Origin: Sphingomonas sp.
GTDB taxonomy: Bacteria > Pseudomonadota > Alphaproteobacteria > Sphingomonadales > Sphingomonadaceae
NCBI RefSeq assembly: GCF_017304635.1
Contig: NZ_JAFKMA010000001.1
Span: forward strand, 124,001 to 188,000
Direction of reading: 5' to 3'
Length of the DNA stretch: 64,000 nucleotides
Under the pieces are notes generated by a model that did not search any database, was not told where the DNA came from, and was given only the letters and a program-made list of their open reading frames with translations. Shown here piece by piece: positions 45,382-54,464 of this stretch. Positions within the stretch are counted from its first letter, which is position 1; every line of letters begins with the position of its first letter. Position numbers and translations under genes: made by a program.

Positions 45382-45699
45382 TCAGTCCTCCGCCGCGATC
45401 CGGACCTTCATCCCGTCCAGTCTGTCGGTGAACTCGATCTGGCACGACAGGCGGCTGGTCGCGTCGCGGTCGGCGGACGAATCGAGCAGGTCGTTCTCGT
45501 CCTCGCTCATTGGGGGCAGCATGCCGGCGAAGAACGGATCGACATGGACGTGGCACGTCGCGCAGCTGCAACAGCCGCCGCACAGCGCCAGGATCTCGTC
45601 GATCCCGGCATCGCGGATCACTTCCATGACCGACAGACCGGCCTCGCCCGTGATTTCCTGTTCTTCCCCGCCGCGATGGACGACGATAAGCTTGGGCAT
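45382..45699 (-). CDS. Adrenodoxin-type 2Fe-2S ferredoxin
   Basis: A 105-residue ferredoxin starting at ATG 45699. Cluster ligands Cys40-x5-Cys46-x2-Cys49 ([17 protein letters not shown]) and Cys86 (RLSCQIE) follow the vertebrate/bacterial adrenodoxin spacing. An extra Cys at 43-44 lies inside the binding loop. It passes electrons to an oxygenase or P450 not present in the window. Divergent from the DNA glycosylase gene (66 bp apart). Confidence 0.94.
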   Translation of the reverse strand: MPKLIVVHRGGEEQEITGEAGLSVMEVIRDAGIDEILALCGGCCSCATCHVHVDPFFAGMLPPMSEDENDLLDSSADRDATSRLSCQIEFTDRLDGMKVRIAAED

Positions 45700-45765
45700 G
45701 ACGATCCTTTCCCTGTCTCCCGCGCGCCATGCCGCGCCCGGTCCCCGCAATCAAGGCCGCCGCAC

Positions 45766-46455
45766 ATGGTGACGACGCCCGAGTCCCTGCGCGCCGCCTG
45801 CGACGCGCTCGCTGCGATCGACCCGGCGTTCGGCGCGGCGGTCGCGCGCGCGGGCTACCCGGAACCGCGGATGCGGGAGCGCGGCTATGGCACATTGCTC
45901 CGCACGATCATCGGCCAGCAGGTCAGCGTCGCGGCCGCCGCCTCGGTCTGGCGCAAGCTGGAGGAGCGGATCGGCGACCTGGAGGATCCGGCCAACGTGG
46001 CGCGCGCCAGCGACGAGGATCTGCGCGCCGCCGGCCTGTCGCGGCAGAAAGCCGGCTATGCGCGCAGCCTGGCCGACGAAGTGACGAGCGGCCGGCTCGA
46101 CCTCGCGCACCTGCCCGAGGATGACGAGGAAGCGATCGCGCAGCTGGTCCGGGTGAAGGGGATCGGGCGCTGGTCGGCGGAAATCTACCTGCTGTTCGCC
46201 GAAGGGCGCGCCGACGTCTGGCCGGCGGGCGACCTGGCGGTGCAGATCGAGATCGGTCGTTTCCTCGGCCATGACGACCGGCCGAGCGAGAAGACGGTTC
46301 GCGACCTCGCCGAAAAGTGGCGCCCCCATCGCGGCGCCGCGGCGATCCTGGCGTGGCATCATTACGGCTTCGTCGCCGCGTCGCGCCGGAATGCCGGCAA
46401 TCCCGACGACCCGGATGCGGCACCCGGTCCGAAAGTCGACAAGGCGCCGATGTGA
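45766..46455 (+). CDS. AlkA-type DNA-3-methyladenine glycosylase (HhH-GPD)
   Basis: A 229-residue protein starting at ATG 45766. The helix-hairpin-helix LVRVKGIGRWSAEIYLL (about 127-143) is followed by the Gly/Pro-rich loop with catalytic Asp156 (VWPAGDLAVQ). GTLLRTIIGQQVS at 42-54 is typical of AlkA/MagIII relatives. Removes alkylated bases at the start of base-excision repair. The next gene overlaps its stop (GTGA). Confidence 0.92.
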   Translation: MVTTPESLRAACDALAAIDPAFGAAVARAGYPEPRMRERGYGTLLRTIIGQQVSVAAAASVWRKLEERIGDLEDPANVARASDEDLRAAGLSRQKAGYARSLADEVTSGRLDLAHLPEDDEEAIAQLVRVKGIGRWSAEIYLLFAEGRADVWPAGDLAVQIEIGRFLGHDDRPSEKTVRDLAEKWRPHRGAAAILAWHHYGFVAASRRNAGNPDDPDAAPGPKVDKAPM

Positions 46456-47912
46456 CCGCACCGACGATGGCCGCCCCGCGGGCGGACCGCTGGGCATGGG
46501 CGCGGCGATGGTATGTCGCGGTCGGCGCGGCCTGGTTGATCCGCTTCGTGACGATGGAGCATATCCCGTTCGTCCAGACGGCGATCTGGCGCGAGTGGTT
46601 CGATCAGAGCCGCTATTTCGCGTCGGCGCTGGCGCTCGCGCATGGCGACCTGTCGCCGACGTCGCACTGGTATCCGCTCGCCTATCCGCTGGTCGCGGCG
46701 CCGTTCGCCTGGATCATCGCCGGCGATCCGTTCGTGCTGCCCGATCTGGCGCTCTACCTGCTGACCGCCGCCGCGTTCCGCCGCGTCGCCGCGCGGCTGG
46801 GAATCGGCGGGCGAGCGGCGGCGCTGTGCTTCGTCGCGACGACGCTGATCCATGGCGATCAGGCGGGGGCATGGGTCCATCCCTGGACCACGACGCTGTC
46901 GGCGGCGCTGATCTGGTGGCTGGCCGAACGCACGCTGTCGGCGATGGCCGGCGAGGGTGAGGATGACGGACGGCTGGCCTTCGCGATCGGCGCGCTGGCG
47001 GCGGCGATCCCGCTGGTGCGGCCGGCCGATGTGCCGATCGGCCTGACCTGTGGGCTGGTGACGGTGGCGGCGATCGCCATGCAGCGCCGGCGGCCGTGGC
47101 GCCGGCTGGTCGCGCTCGCGGCTGGCGGCTTCGCGGTGCTGCTGCCCTATGCGATGCTGCACCTGGCGATCTACGGTCCGCACGCCACGCCCTATATGAC
47201 GGCGGCGGCGGCGACCGGGTTCATCTGGTCCGATCTCGGCTGGAAGGCGTATGTCCTTCTGGTGTCGGCCCGGCCGTGGTTTCCCGATACCGATGCGATC
47301 CTTCAGGTCATGCCGTGGATCGTACCGGGCGCGGCCGGGCTGGCGGCGGCGACGCTGGCCGGGCCGGCGCGGGAGCGTCGCGTCGCGGTGCTGCTGATCG
47401 CGCTGATCGTGCCGGCGGGTGCGGTGATGCTGACCTATGCCGATCTCCAGCCGCCGGGCCTGTGGCGGTTCGGGAACATGCATTATTTCAAATGGATGAT
47501 GCCCGCGTTCGGCGCCGGGCTGATCCTGGTGTGGCAGGCGTTGTGGATTCCGGCCGGGCGGCGGCGTGTCGGGGCCGCGCTGGCGGTGCTGATGCTGCCG
47601 CTGGCGATCCGTATCGTGCCGCAGCGGGTGGACGAGCGCAGCCCGGCGCGCATGCTCCAGTTCCACGGGGCGACGGACCGCGTGTGGGACGAAGCGTTCT
47701 TCGCGCCGGTGGTGATCGTCGACGCGCGCGGGCGGATGGAGAATGTCCGCAATTTCCACCAGGTGCCCGACCCGGCCGGCGAGCGCGCGATCGCGATCAG
47801 CCGCCTGTTCGCCGCCGATCCCCGCCGCGACGATCCCGGCGAACGCCCACCTTTGCCGCATCAGCCGCCCTATGCGCGATATGGCGAGCGCATCACGCTG
47901 TTCGGGTTATAG
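46452..47912 (+). CDS. Polytopic membrane protein, GT-C glycosyltransferase-like
   Basis: A 486-residue protein. GTG 46452 overlaps the glycosylase stop; ATG 46467 is an alternative. About ten membrane helices; the first loop has [32 protein letters not shown], where an acidic residue and aromatic/Tyr pattern recall GT-C enzymes that use polyprenyl-phosphate sugars. The C-terminal part (about 400-486) is soluble. Exact activity unknown; it may simply be an uncharacterised membrane protein. Confidence 0.7.
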   Translation: MTAPTMAAPRADRWAWARRWYVAVGAAWLIRFVTMEHIPFVQTAIWREWFDQSRYFASALALAHGDLSPTSHWYPLAYPLVAAPFAWIIAGDPFVLPDLALYLLTAAAFRRVAARLGIGGRAAALCFVATTLIHGDQAGAWVHPWTTTLSAALIWWLAERTLSAMAGEGEDDGRLAFAIGALAAAIPLVRPADVPIGLTCGLVTVAAIAMQRRRPWRRLVALAAGGFAVLLPYAMLHLAIYGPHATPYMTAAAATGFIWSDLGWKAYVLLVSARPWFPDTDAILQVMPWIVPGAAGLAAATLAGPARERRVAVLLIALIVPAGAVMLTYADLQPPGLWRFGNMHYFKWMMPAFGAGLILVWQALWIPAGRRRVGAALAVLMLPLAIRIVPQRVDERSPARMLQFHGATDRVWDEAFFAPVVIVDARGRMENVRNFHQVPDPAGERAIAISRLFAADPRRDDPGERPPLPHQPPYARYGERITLFGL

Positions 47913-47919
47913 GACGACG

Positions 47920-49227
47920 ATGCCCCCCGAACCTTCCTTGTCCGGTGCCCTGCCGTCGCTCGGCGAGAACCATCGCAGCGTCGCGGTGCCGGCGCGCGGG
48001 CTGCGGCGGTTGCTGGCGTTCGTCGGCCCCGGTTATCTCGTCGCGGTCGGGTACATGGACCCGGGCAATTGGGCGACCGATCTCGCCGGCGGGTCGGCGT
48101 TCGGGTATGCGCTGCTGTCGGTCGTGCTGCTGTCGAGCCTGATGGCGATCCTGCTCCAGACGCTGTCGGCGCGGCTCGGGATCGGCGCGGGGCTCGACCT
48201 CGCCCAGGCGTGTCGGTTGCATTATCCGAAGGCGGCGGTGATCCCGCTATGGCTGTTGTGCGAGTTGGCGATCATCGCCTGCGATCTCGCCGAAGTGCTC
48301 GGCACCGCGATCGCGCTCAAGCTGCTGTTCGGCCTGCCGCTGCTGGCGGGTGTCGTCCTCACCGCGTTCGACGTGTTGCTGCTGCTCGGGTTGCAGCGGT
48401 TCGGGTTCCGCAAGCTGGAGGCGTTCGTCGCGGCGCTGCTGATCGTGATCGCCGGCTGCTTCGCCTACGAGCTGGTGCTGGCGCGACCCGACTGGGCGGC
48501 TGTGGCGAGCGGCTTCATGCCGACGTCGCGGATCGTCGGCGACACCGCGATGCTCTACATCGCGATCGGCATCCTGGGCGCGACCGTCATGCCGCACAAC
48601 CTCTATCTCCATTCGTCGGTCGTGCAGACGCGCGCGGTGGCGAAGGGGGACGAGCGCGGCGCGATCCGGCTGGCGACGCTCGACACGGTCGTCGCGCTGG
48701 GCCTCGCGCTGCTCATCAACGCGGCGATCCTGATCCTGGCGGCGGCGGCGTTCCATGCCAATGGCCATACCGGAATCGCCGATATCGAGGATGCGTATCG
48801 CCTGTTGACGCCGGTGCTGGGGGCGGGCGCGGCGAGCGTGGTGTTCGCGCTGGCGCTGTTGGCGTCGGGGCAGAACTCCACCATCACCGGGACGCTCGCC
48901 GGGCAGATCGTGATGGAGGGGTTCGTCGAGCTCCGCCTGCCGATGTGGGCGCGGCGGCTGGTCACGCGCGCGCTGGCGGTGGTGCCGGCGGCGCTGGTGA
49001 TCGCGCTGGCGGGGGAGGGCGCGACGACCGGCCTGCTCGTGCTGAGCCAGGTGGTGCTGAGCCTGCAACTGCCGTTCGCGGTGATCCCGCTGGTCCATTT
49101 CACCGGGAGCCGGGCGATCATGGGCGGGTTCGTCAGCCCGCTGTGGCTGCGCGTGCTGGCGTGGGCCGTGGCGGCGGCGATCGTGGTGTTGAACGTAACC
49201 TTATTGGTTGGGTTGATGCGGGGGTGA
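47920..49227 (+). CDS. mntH: Nramp-family divalent metal transporter
   Basis: A 435-residue protein with about eleven membrane helices. The two metal-binding motifs are intact: [11 protein letters not shown] (DPGN 47-50) in helix 1 and [12 protein letters not shown] in helix 6 (near 217). It imports Mn2+ (and Fe2+) with protons. ATG 47920 lies 7 nt after the previous stop, whose bases form part of the AGGACG ribosome-binding site. No yybP-type riboswitch is visible. Confidence 0.94.
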   Translation: MPPEPSLSGALPSLGENHRSVAVPARGLRRLLAFVGPGYLVAVGYMDPGNWATDLAGGSAFGYALLSVVLLSSLMAILLQTLSARLGIGAGLDLAQACRLHYPKAAVIPLWLLCELAIIACDLAEVLGTAIALKLLFGLPLLAGVVLTAFDVLLLLGLQRFGFRKLEAFVAALLIVIAGCFAYELVLARPDWAAVASGFMPTSRIVGDTAMLYIAIGILGATVMPHNLYLHSSVVQTRAVAKGDERGAIRLATLDTVVALGLALLINAAILILAAAAFHANGHTGIADIEDAYRLLTPVLGAGAASVVFALALLASGQNSTITGTLAGQIVMEGFVELRLPMWARRLVTRALAVVPAALVIALAGEGATTGLLVLSQVVLSLQLPFAVIPLVHFTGSRAIMGGFVSPLWLRVLAWAVAAAIVVLNVTLLVGLMRG

Positions 49228-49251
49228 CAAGCGCTGGCCATAAACGCCGAC

Positions 49252-49354
49252 CCCACCCGGGCGAAGGTCGGGGCCCAATTGGGATACCTTCGGTAACGAC
49301 GCACGGCGCGCGCCAGGAACGTCCCCCAACTGGGCCCCGGCCTTCGCCGGGGTG
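49252..49354. repeat. Palindromic repeat after mntH
   Basis: Left arm CCCACCCGGGCGAAGGTCGG from 49252 and right arm CCCCGGCCTTCGCCGGGGTG ending 49354, inverted, with CCCAATTGGG near the left inner end. It separates mntH from the holin gene. Confidence 0.75.
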
Positions 49355-49445
49355 CGATAAGGCACGAAGGACGGCTCGCCGTACTGTTTTCCTACACCTA
49401 ACCAAATAGGATAGCATCCGCCTCCACCCACAGGAGGAACGACCC

Positions 49446-49859
49446 ATGGCACTACTCGACGGCATCATCGGCCCGATCGCCGGGCTGCTCGACAAGATCA
49501 TCCCCGACCCCAAGGCGCGCGACGAGGCGAAGCTCAAGCTGCTCGAATTGCAGGGCAACCAGCAGATGGAGGCGACCAAGACCCAGATCTCGGCGATCAT
49601 GGCGGAGGCGCAGTCGACCGATCCCTGGACCAGCCGGGCGCGGCCGAGCTTCCTCTACGTGATGTATGCGCTGCTGCTCTGGTCGATCCCGATGGGCCTG
49701 ATCGCCGCCGCGCAGCCGCAGATGGCGAAGGATATCGCGGCGGGCATGAACGCGTATCTCGCCGGCATTCCGGAGCCGCTCTACGCGCTCTTCGGCACCG
49801 GCTATCTCGGCTACACCGTCGCGCGGCAATGGGGAAAGGCGAACGGCACCGACAAATGA
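49446..49859 (+). CDS. Holin family protein (3-TM, GTA/phage type)
   Basis: A 137-residue protein with GGAGGA ribosome-binding site. A charged helical N-terminus (LLDKIIPDPKARDEAKLKLLELQGNQQMEA) precedes W-T-S-R-A-R-P-S-F-L-Y-V-M-Y, then two to three membrane helices (about 68-88, 93-105 and 108-125). This matches holins of gene-transfer-agent and prophage lysis modules. No endolysin or phage genes are nearby, so it is a lone copy. Confidence 0.85.
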   Translation: MALLDGIIGPIAGLLDKIIPDPKARDEAKLKLLELQGNQQMEATKTQISAIMAEAQSTDPWTSRARPSFLYVMYALLLWSIPMGLIAAAQPQMAKDIAAGMNAYLAGIPEPLYALFGTGYLGYTVARQWGKANGTDK

Positions 49860-49972
49860 GATGACGGAGCGGGGTGGCGCGGGACCGCGCTACCCCCGTC
49901 AAGTTTGTCAAGTTTGGGCCGCCGCCGATCGCGACTGTTGCGCTCCCGCAACGCGTGCCTACATGCGGCGCC

Positions 49973-50521
49973 ATGAGTGATACGACATGGCACGGCACGA
50001 CGATCCTGTCGGTACGGCGCGGCGGCAAGGTCATCGTGATCGGCGACGGTCAGGTCTCCGCCGGGCAGACGGTGATGAAGCCCAACGCGAAGAAGGTGCG
50101 GCGGCTCGGCGACGGTAGCGTGATCGGCGGGTTCGCCGGCGCGACCGCCGACGCCTTCACCCTGTTCGAGCGGCTGGAAGCCAAGCTGGAGCGCCACAAC
50201 GGCCAGTTGATGCGAGCGGCCGTGGAGCTGGCGAAGGACTGGCGGACCGACAAATACCTCCGCAACCTGGAGGCGATGATGATCGTCGCCGACAAGGAAG
50301 TCACGCTGATCCTGACCGGCAACGGCGACGTGCTGGAACCGGAGAACGGCATCGCCGCGATCGGCTCCGGCGGCAATTACGCGCTGGCGGCGGCGCGGGC
50401 GCTGGTCGATTACGAAGCCGATGCCGAGACGATCTGCCGCAAGGCGATGGCGATCGCGGCGGAGGTCTGCGTCTACACCAACGACCGGCTGACGGTGGAG
50501 AGTCTGGACTCCACCTCCTAG
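49973..50521 (+). CDS. hslV: ATP-dependent protease peptidase subunit HslV
   Basis: A 182-residue proteasome-beta-like protease. A short propeptide MSDTTWHG precedes Thr9, which aligns with the catalytic N-terminal Thr of E. coli HslV ([19 protein letters not shown]); alphaproteobacterial HslV commonly has such an extension. [12 protein letters not shown] and [14 protein letters not shown] are diagnostic. Forms the ClpQ core with HslU. ATG 49973 chosen; the upstream frame gives no recognisable protein. Confidence 0.96.
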   Translation: MSDTTWHGTTILSVRRGGKVIVIGDGQVSAGQTVMKPNAKKVRRLGDGSVIGGFAGATADAFTLFERLEAKLERHNGQLMRAAVELAKDWRTDKYLRNLEAMMIVADKEVTLILTGNGDVLEPENGIAAIGSGGNYALAAARALVDYEADAETICRKAMAIAAEVCVYTNDRLTVESLDSTS

Positions 50522-50523
50522 TT

Positions 50524-50593
50524 CGTCATCCCCGCGCAGGTGGGGATCCATAAACGCTGCGGGAAACTGGATTCCCGCCTTCGCGGGAATGAC
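50524..50593. repeat. Palindromic repeat (GGAATGAC type) containing the hslU start codon
   Basis: Arms CGTCATCCCCGCGCAGGTGG (from 50524) and TTCCCGCCTTCGCGGGAATGAC (ending 50593) are inverted. The repeat fills the hslV-hslU gap, and its last bases GGGAATGAC include the hslU ATG at 50589-50591. Confidence 0.85.
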
Positions 50594-51890
50594 AAAGTTG
50601 AACGACTCCCTCACCCCCAAAGCCATCGTCGCCGCGCTCGACGCGCACATCATCGGCCAGACCGACGCCAAGAAGGCGGTCGCGGTTGCGTTGCGCAATC
50701 GCTGGCGGCGACAACGGCTCGGCGCCGACCTGCGCGACGAGGTCACGCCGAAGAACATCCTGATGATCGGCCCGACCGGGTGCGGCAAGACCGAGATCAG
50801 CCGGCGTCTCGCAAAGCTGGCCGATGCGCCGTTCGTCAAGGTCGAGGCGACCAAGTTCACCGAAGTGGGTTATGTCGGCCGCGACGTCGAACAGATCGCG
50901 CGCGACCTGGTCGAGGAAGCGATCCGGCTGGAGAAGGAACGCCGCCGCCTGGCGGTCAAGGACAAGGCCGAGGACGCGGCGATGGGCCGCCTGCTCGATG
51001 CGCTGACCGGCAAGGATTCGTCGACCGCGACGCGTGAGGCGTTCAAGCAGCGGTTCCGCGACGGCGTGCTCGACGCGACCGAGATCGAGATCGAGCTGGA
51101 GGCAGCACCCGCCATGCCGTTCGACATCCCCGGTGCCGGTGCGCAGATGATAAACCTGGGCGAGATGATGAAGGGCTTCGGCGGTCCGCAGCTCAAGCGC
51201 CGCAAGCTGACCGTCCCCGCCGCCTGGACCAAGCTGGTCGAGGAAGAGGCCGACAAGCGGCTCGACCAGGACGAGGTCAGCCGCATCGCGCTCGCCGATG
51301 CCGAGGCGAACGGGATCGTCTTCCTGGACGAGATCGACAAGATCGCGGTGTCGGACGTGCGCGGCGGATCGGTCAGCCGCGAAGGCGTGCAGCGCGACCT
51401 GCTGCCCCTGATCGAGGGCACCACGGTCGCGACCAAGTACGGGCCGATGAAGACCGACCACATCCTGTTCATCGCGAGCGGCGCGTTCCACGTCGCCAAG
51501 CCGAGCGACCTGCTGCCCGAACTCCAGGGTCGCCTGCCGATCCGGGTCGAGCTGAAGGGGCTGAGCGAGGACGATTTCGTTGCGATCCTGTCCGACACCA
51601 AGGCGTCGCTGCCCGAACAGTACAAGGCGCTGATCGGCACGGAAGGCGTGACGATCGACTTCACCGACGACGGCATCCGCGCGGTCGCGCGCATCGCCGC
51701 CGAGGTGAACGGCCAGATCGAGAATATCGGCGCGCGGCGGTTGCAGACCGTGATGGAGAAACTGCTCGAGGAAGTCAGCTTCGACGCCGAGGACCGCGCT
51801 GGCGCAACCCTGACGATCGACGCCGCCTATGTCGAGACGCAGCTGGCGAGCATCGCCCGCAACACCGACCTCAGCCGGTTCGTGCTGTAA
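50589..51890 (+). CDS. hslU: HslVU unfoldase ATPase subunit HslU
   Basis: A 433-residue AAA+ protein (E. coli 443). [18 protein letters not shown] at the N-terminus, Walker A GPTGCGKT at 61-68, [16 protein letters not shown] after it, Walker [11 protein letters not shown] near 245, a shorter I-domain between (about 110-225), and the C-terminal LSRFVL tail that docks into HslV. The ATG lies inside the preceding repeat; TTG at 50598 is an alternative start with GGGA 9 nt upstream. Confidence 0.96.
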   Translation: MTKLNDSLTPKAIVAALDAHIIGQTDAKKAVAVALRNRWRRQRLGADLRDEVTPKNILMIGPTGCGKTEISRRLAKLADAPFVKVEATKFTEVGYVGRDVEQIARDLVEEAIRLEKERRRLAVKDKAEDAAMGRLLDALTGKDSSTATREAFKQRFRDGVLDATEIEIELEAAPAMPFDIPGAGAQMINLGEMMKGFGGPQLKRRKLTVPAAWTKLVEEEADKRLDQDEVSRIALADAEANGIVFLDEIDKIAVSDVRGGSVSREGVQRDLLPLIEGTTVATKYGPMKTDHILFIASGAFHVAKPSDLLPELQGRLPIRVELKGLSEDDFVAILSDTKASLPEQYKALIGTEGVTIDFTDDGIRAVARIAAEVNGQIENIGARRLQTVMEKLLEEVSFDAEDRAGATLTIDAAYVETQLASIARNTDLSRFVL

Positions 51891-51893
51891 CGG

Positions 51894-52265
51894 TCAGCCG
51901 CGATGGACGAGTGAATCGTTCAGCGCGCCGATCACGTCGCGGATGTGCTGTTCGTCGGTACTGCGCAGCGCCTGCGTCTCACCGGACGCGCTGTGCAGTA
52001 CGACGACATGTTCCGCCTTGGCATTGACGATCAGGAAGATGCCGAGCGCGATGATCGCGATCCCGAGCACCTTCACCCCGGCACTGCCGCTGACCAGCAG
52101 GAGCAGTCCGACCACGATCGCGATGATCGCGCCGGTGCGGTTGGGCGGGATGGTGATGTTCTTGACCGAGGTCACGCCGTTCATCGCATAGGTCTGGTTG
52201 GCGACGATGAAGCGCGCGTTGGTCACTTTCACGTCGGGCGTTTCGTAGAATATGTCCTCGGCCAT
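51894..52265 (-). CDS. DUF6232-family membrane protein
   Basis: A 123-residue protein; ATG 52265 is 5 nt after GGGGGAGG. An N-terminal beta segment (DIFYETPDVKVTNARFIVANQTYAMNGVTSVK) leads into two membrane helices (about 43-60 and 63-80), followed by a cytoplasmic strand/helix (HVVVLHSASGETQALRSTDEQHIRDVIGALN). This layout matches DUF6232. Function unknown. Converges on hslU with 3 bp between stops. Confidence 0.82.
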   Translation of the reverse strand: MAEDIFYETPDVKVTNARFIVANQTYAMNGVTSVKNITIPPNRTGAIIAIVVGLLLLVSGSAGVKVLGIAIIALGIFLIVNAKAEHVVVLHSASGETQALRSTDEQHIRDVIGALNDSLVHRG

Positions 52266-52350
52266 CGGCACCTCCCCCTCTGGCGCCTAGCTTTTGGGGG
52301 AAGGAGGCGACTGTCAACGCGCCCGGGCAGAGGACGCATCCGCTTTGGTG

Positions 52351-52740
52351 CTACTTCTTCCGCGGCTTGTCGTAGGGGGTGAACTTGCCGAGCCGGCAGG
52401 TCGGGCCGGGGATGATCGATCCCGGATCGATCGTGCGGACGCGATCGTTGCGGCACAGTTGCGAGCCGTAGACGTTGACGATCAGCACGGTGTTGGGGCG
52501 CAGGCCGGGGCAGCTTTCGGGCAAATCGTTGCGCCACGTCCGCAATCCGCTCTCGCGATAGAGGATTGTGCGGTCGTCGATCACTTGCGGTCCCATCAGC
52601 CGCGAATTGTCGACGCAATCGACCGGTGTGCCGGCGATCCGTCCGCCGAGTTCGCGGTCGAGCGGATCCTGGCGCGATGCGGCCGGTGCCGCGCTGCCGG
52701 CCAGCGCCGCGAGCAGGATTACCGCAAGCGGGGCACGCAT
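52351..52740 (-). CDS. Small secreted protein, paralogue 1
   Basis: A 129-residue protein with a signal peptide (about 1-22, APA-ASR). The mature part has four Cys (DCVDNSRL, ESCPG, QLCRND, PTCRLGKF). It resembles the upstream lipoprotein in order of motifs (DC...RL..., C-R-x-D-x-V/A-x-T-x-D, C-x-x-G-x-F-T-x-Y/W), indicating tandem duplication. Start overlaps the previous stop (TGATG). Function unknown. Confidence 0.8.
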   Translation of the reverse strand: MRAPLAVILLAALAGSAAPAASRQDPLDRELGGRIAGTPVDCVDNSRLMGPQVIDDRTILYRESGLRTWRNDLPESCPGLRPNTVLIVNVYGSQLCRNDRVRTIDPGSIIPGPTCRLGKFTPYDKPRKK

Positions 52741-53141
52741 CACTTGCGCCACACCGTGAAGGATCCGATCGCGCAACTGCCGGTAGGAATGCGCGAGGTC
52801 TGGTCGACCGTCGTCGCGATATCGCCGCGACAGACGCGATCCTGGTTCGATCGCGTCACCAGGATGTCGCCCCGGGCCACGTTCTCGCAGCCGCCGGCCG
52901 TGTTGCTGACGTAGGCGAGGCGCGGACTGACGCGGTAGACCAGCTTGTCGCCATACGCCTTCAACGACGATTGCTGACGCGAGGGCAGGCAGTCGGTCGT
53001 TTCGCCGGGGGTCAGCCCGGCGAGCGACCGTTGCAATTCGCTCTGGTCCCTGGCGGCGCGGTCGGCGGCGGCGGCCCGTTCCTGCGGCGTCATCGCGCAA
53101 CCGCCGAGCGCCACGACAGACAAGAGCAAGAGAGTACGCAT
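52740..53141 (-). CDS. Small lipoprotein, paralogue 2
   Basis: A 133-residue lipoprotein; the third in-frame ATG (53141) has GGAG 6 nt upstream and gives MRTLLLLSVVALGGC with lipobox Cys15. The mature region is helical (ERAAAADRAARDQSELQRSL), then carries TDCLP, GCENVARGDI, RVCRGD and GSCAIGSFTVW, shared with the next gene. Function unknown. Confidence 0.82.
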   Translation of the reverse strand: MRTLLLLSVVALGGCAMTPQERAAAADRAARDQSELQRSLAGLTPGETTDCLPSRQQSSLKAYGDKLVYRVSPRLAYVSNTAGGCENVARGDILVTRSNQDRVCRGDIATTVDQTSRIPTGSCAIGSFTVWRK

Positions 53142-53179
53142 CGTCATCTCCATCGTGCCCCGGCAACGCTATAACGCTT

Positions 53180-53917
53180 CTAGCCCGAAAAAGCATCCTT
53201 GGCGGCGCGGCGTTCCGCCAATTGTTCGACCGATGTTGCACGCAGGAACGGATTGGTCGCCAGTTCCTCGCCGATGGTCGTCGGGACGGTCGGCTCGCCG
53301 CGCTCGCGCAGGCGCTCGACCTGCGCCAATCGCTCGGCAATGGCGGCGTTGTCAGGCTCGACCACGTGAGCATAGCGCGCGTTCGACAGCGTGTATTCGT
53401 GTGCGCAATAGACGATGGTCTCGGGTGGGAGCTGGCCGAGGCGCTGCAAGGCATCGTGCATCTGCGCCGGTGTCCCTTCGAACAACCGGCCGCAGCCCAT
53501 CGCGAACATCGTGTCGCCGGTGAAGACGATGCCGTCGTCGGCGAAGTGGAAGCTGACATGGCCGGCGGTGTGCGCGGGGGTTTCGATCACCCTTGCCGCG
53601 TGATCGCCCAGCATTAGCACATCGCCCTCCGCGACCAGCGTGTCCGCGGTCGGGATCTTCGCGGCTTCGGCGGCCGGGGCGACCACCTTGGCTCCGTGGG
53701 CATCCTTGATCGCCTGATTCCCGCCGGTGTGGTCGGGATGCCAGTGCGTGTTCCAGATCGCGCCGATCCGCCAGCCCCGCCGTTCCGCTTCGGCCAGCAC
53801 CGGCGCGGCGTCGCCTGGATCGACTACCATCGTCTCGCCACTCGCCGCGTCATGGACCAGCCAGATGTAATTGTTGCTGAACGCCGGGATGCGTACGACC
53901 TCCAGGGTGCCGGCCAT
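53180..53917 (-). CDS. gloB: Hydroxyacylglutathione hydrolase (glyoxalase II)
   Basis: A 245-residue metallo-beta-lactamase-fold enzyme. Binuclear metal motif T-H-W-H-P-D-H at 57-63, further ligands in ETPAHTAGHVSF and FTGDTMFAMGCGRLFEG, and the glutathione-binding C-terminal domain with CAHEYTLSNARYA. It releases D-lactate and glutathione from S-D-lactoylglutathione, the product of GloA encoded just upstream. ATG 53917 overlaps the gloA stop (TGATG). Confidence 0.94.
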   Translation of the reverse strand: MAGTLEVVRIPAFSNNYIWLVHDAASGETMVVDPGDAAPVLAEAERRGWRIGAIWNTHWHPDHTGGNQAIKDAHGAKVVAPAAEAAKIPTADTLVAEGDVLMLGDHAARVIETPAHTAGHVSFHFADDGIVFTGDTMFAMGCGRLFEGTPAQMHDALQRLGQLPPETIVYCAHEYTLSNARYAHVVEPDNAAIAERLAQVERLRERGEPTVPTTIGEELATNPFLRATSVEQLAERRAAKDAFSG

Positions 53918-54366
53918 CACCATTCGCCCGTATTGGGCATCGACGCCCAGGGTTCGGCGGGTTCGAGCACGCCGTTCTGCAGCAGCTCGACCGAGATGTT
54001 GTCCGGCGTGCGGACGAACGCCATGTGGCCGTCGCGCGGCGGGCGGTTGATCGTGACGCCAGCATCCATCAGGCGCTGGCACGTCGCATAGATGTCGTCG
54101 ACGCGATAGGCGAGGTGCCCGAAATTGCGTCCGCCGCTGTAGGTTTCGGCGCTGCCGTCGGCGGCCGGCCAATTGTAGGTCAGCTCGACCTCCGCGCGGC
54201 GTTTGTCGCCGAGTTCGGCATTGTCGTCCGGCGTCGCGAGGAAGATCAGCGTGAAGCGCCCCGCCTCGTTGTCGAAGCGTCGGACTTCCTTCAGACCGAG
54301 CAGTTCGAAGAACTTCACCGTCTTATCGGGATCGCTGACGCGGATCATGGTGTGGAGGTAATTCAT
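53917..54366 (-). CDS. gloA: Lactoylglutathione lyase (glyoxalase I)
   Basis: A 149-residue VOC-fold enzyme starting at ATG 54366 with GAGGAAC upstream. Metal ligands fit E. coli GloA: His in YLHTMIRVSDPDKTVKFF, Glu in AEVELTYNW, His in FGHLAYRVDDI and Glu in NISVELLQ. A short insertion follows (RPPRDGHMAF). Converts the methylglyoxal-glutathione hemithioacetal to lactoylglutathione for GloB; the two genes form a complete detoxification operon. Confidence 0.93.
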   Translation of the reverse strand: MNYLHTMIRVSDPDKTVKFFELLGLKEVRRFDNEAGRFTLIFLATPDDNAELGDKRRAEVELTYNWPAADGSAETYSGGRNFGHLAYRVDDIYATCQRLMDAGVTINRPPRDGHMAFVRTPDNISVELLQNGVLEPAEPWASMPNTGEW

Positions 54367-54464
54367 GCGCGCGTTCCTCTTCGCTGGGCGGAAAGCGCGA
54401 GATAGGTCGGCGCGGCGCATGGCGCTACCCGTCGTCGCCCGGAGCGGGAGACGACGGGCAGGGA

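Noticed and set aside
49446-49859. Holin as evidence of a prophage
   Set aside because: No integrase, terminase, capsid, tail or lysin genes nearby; treated as a lone gene.
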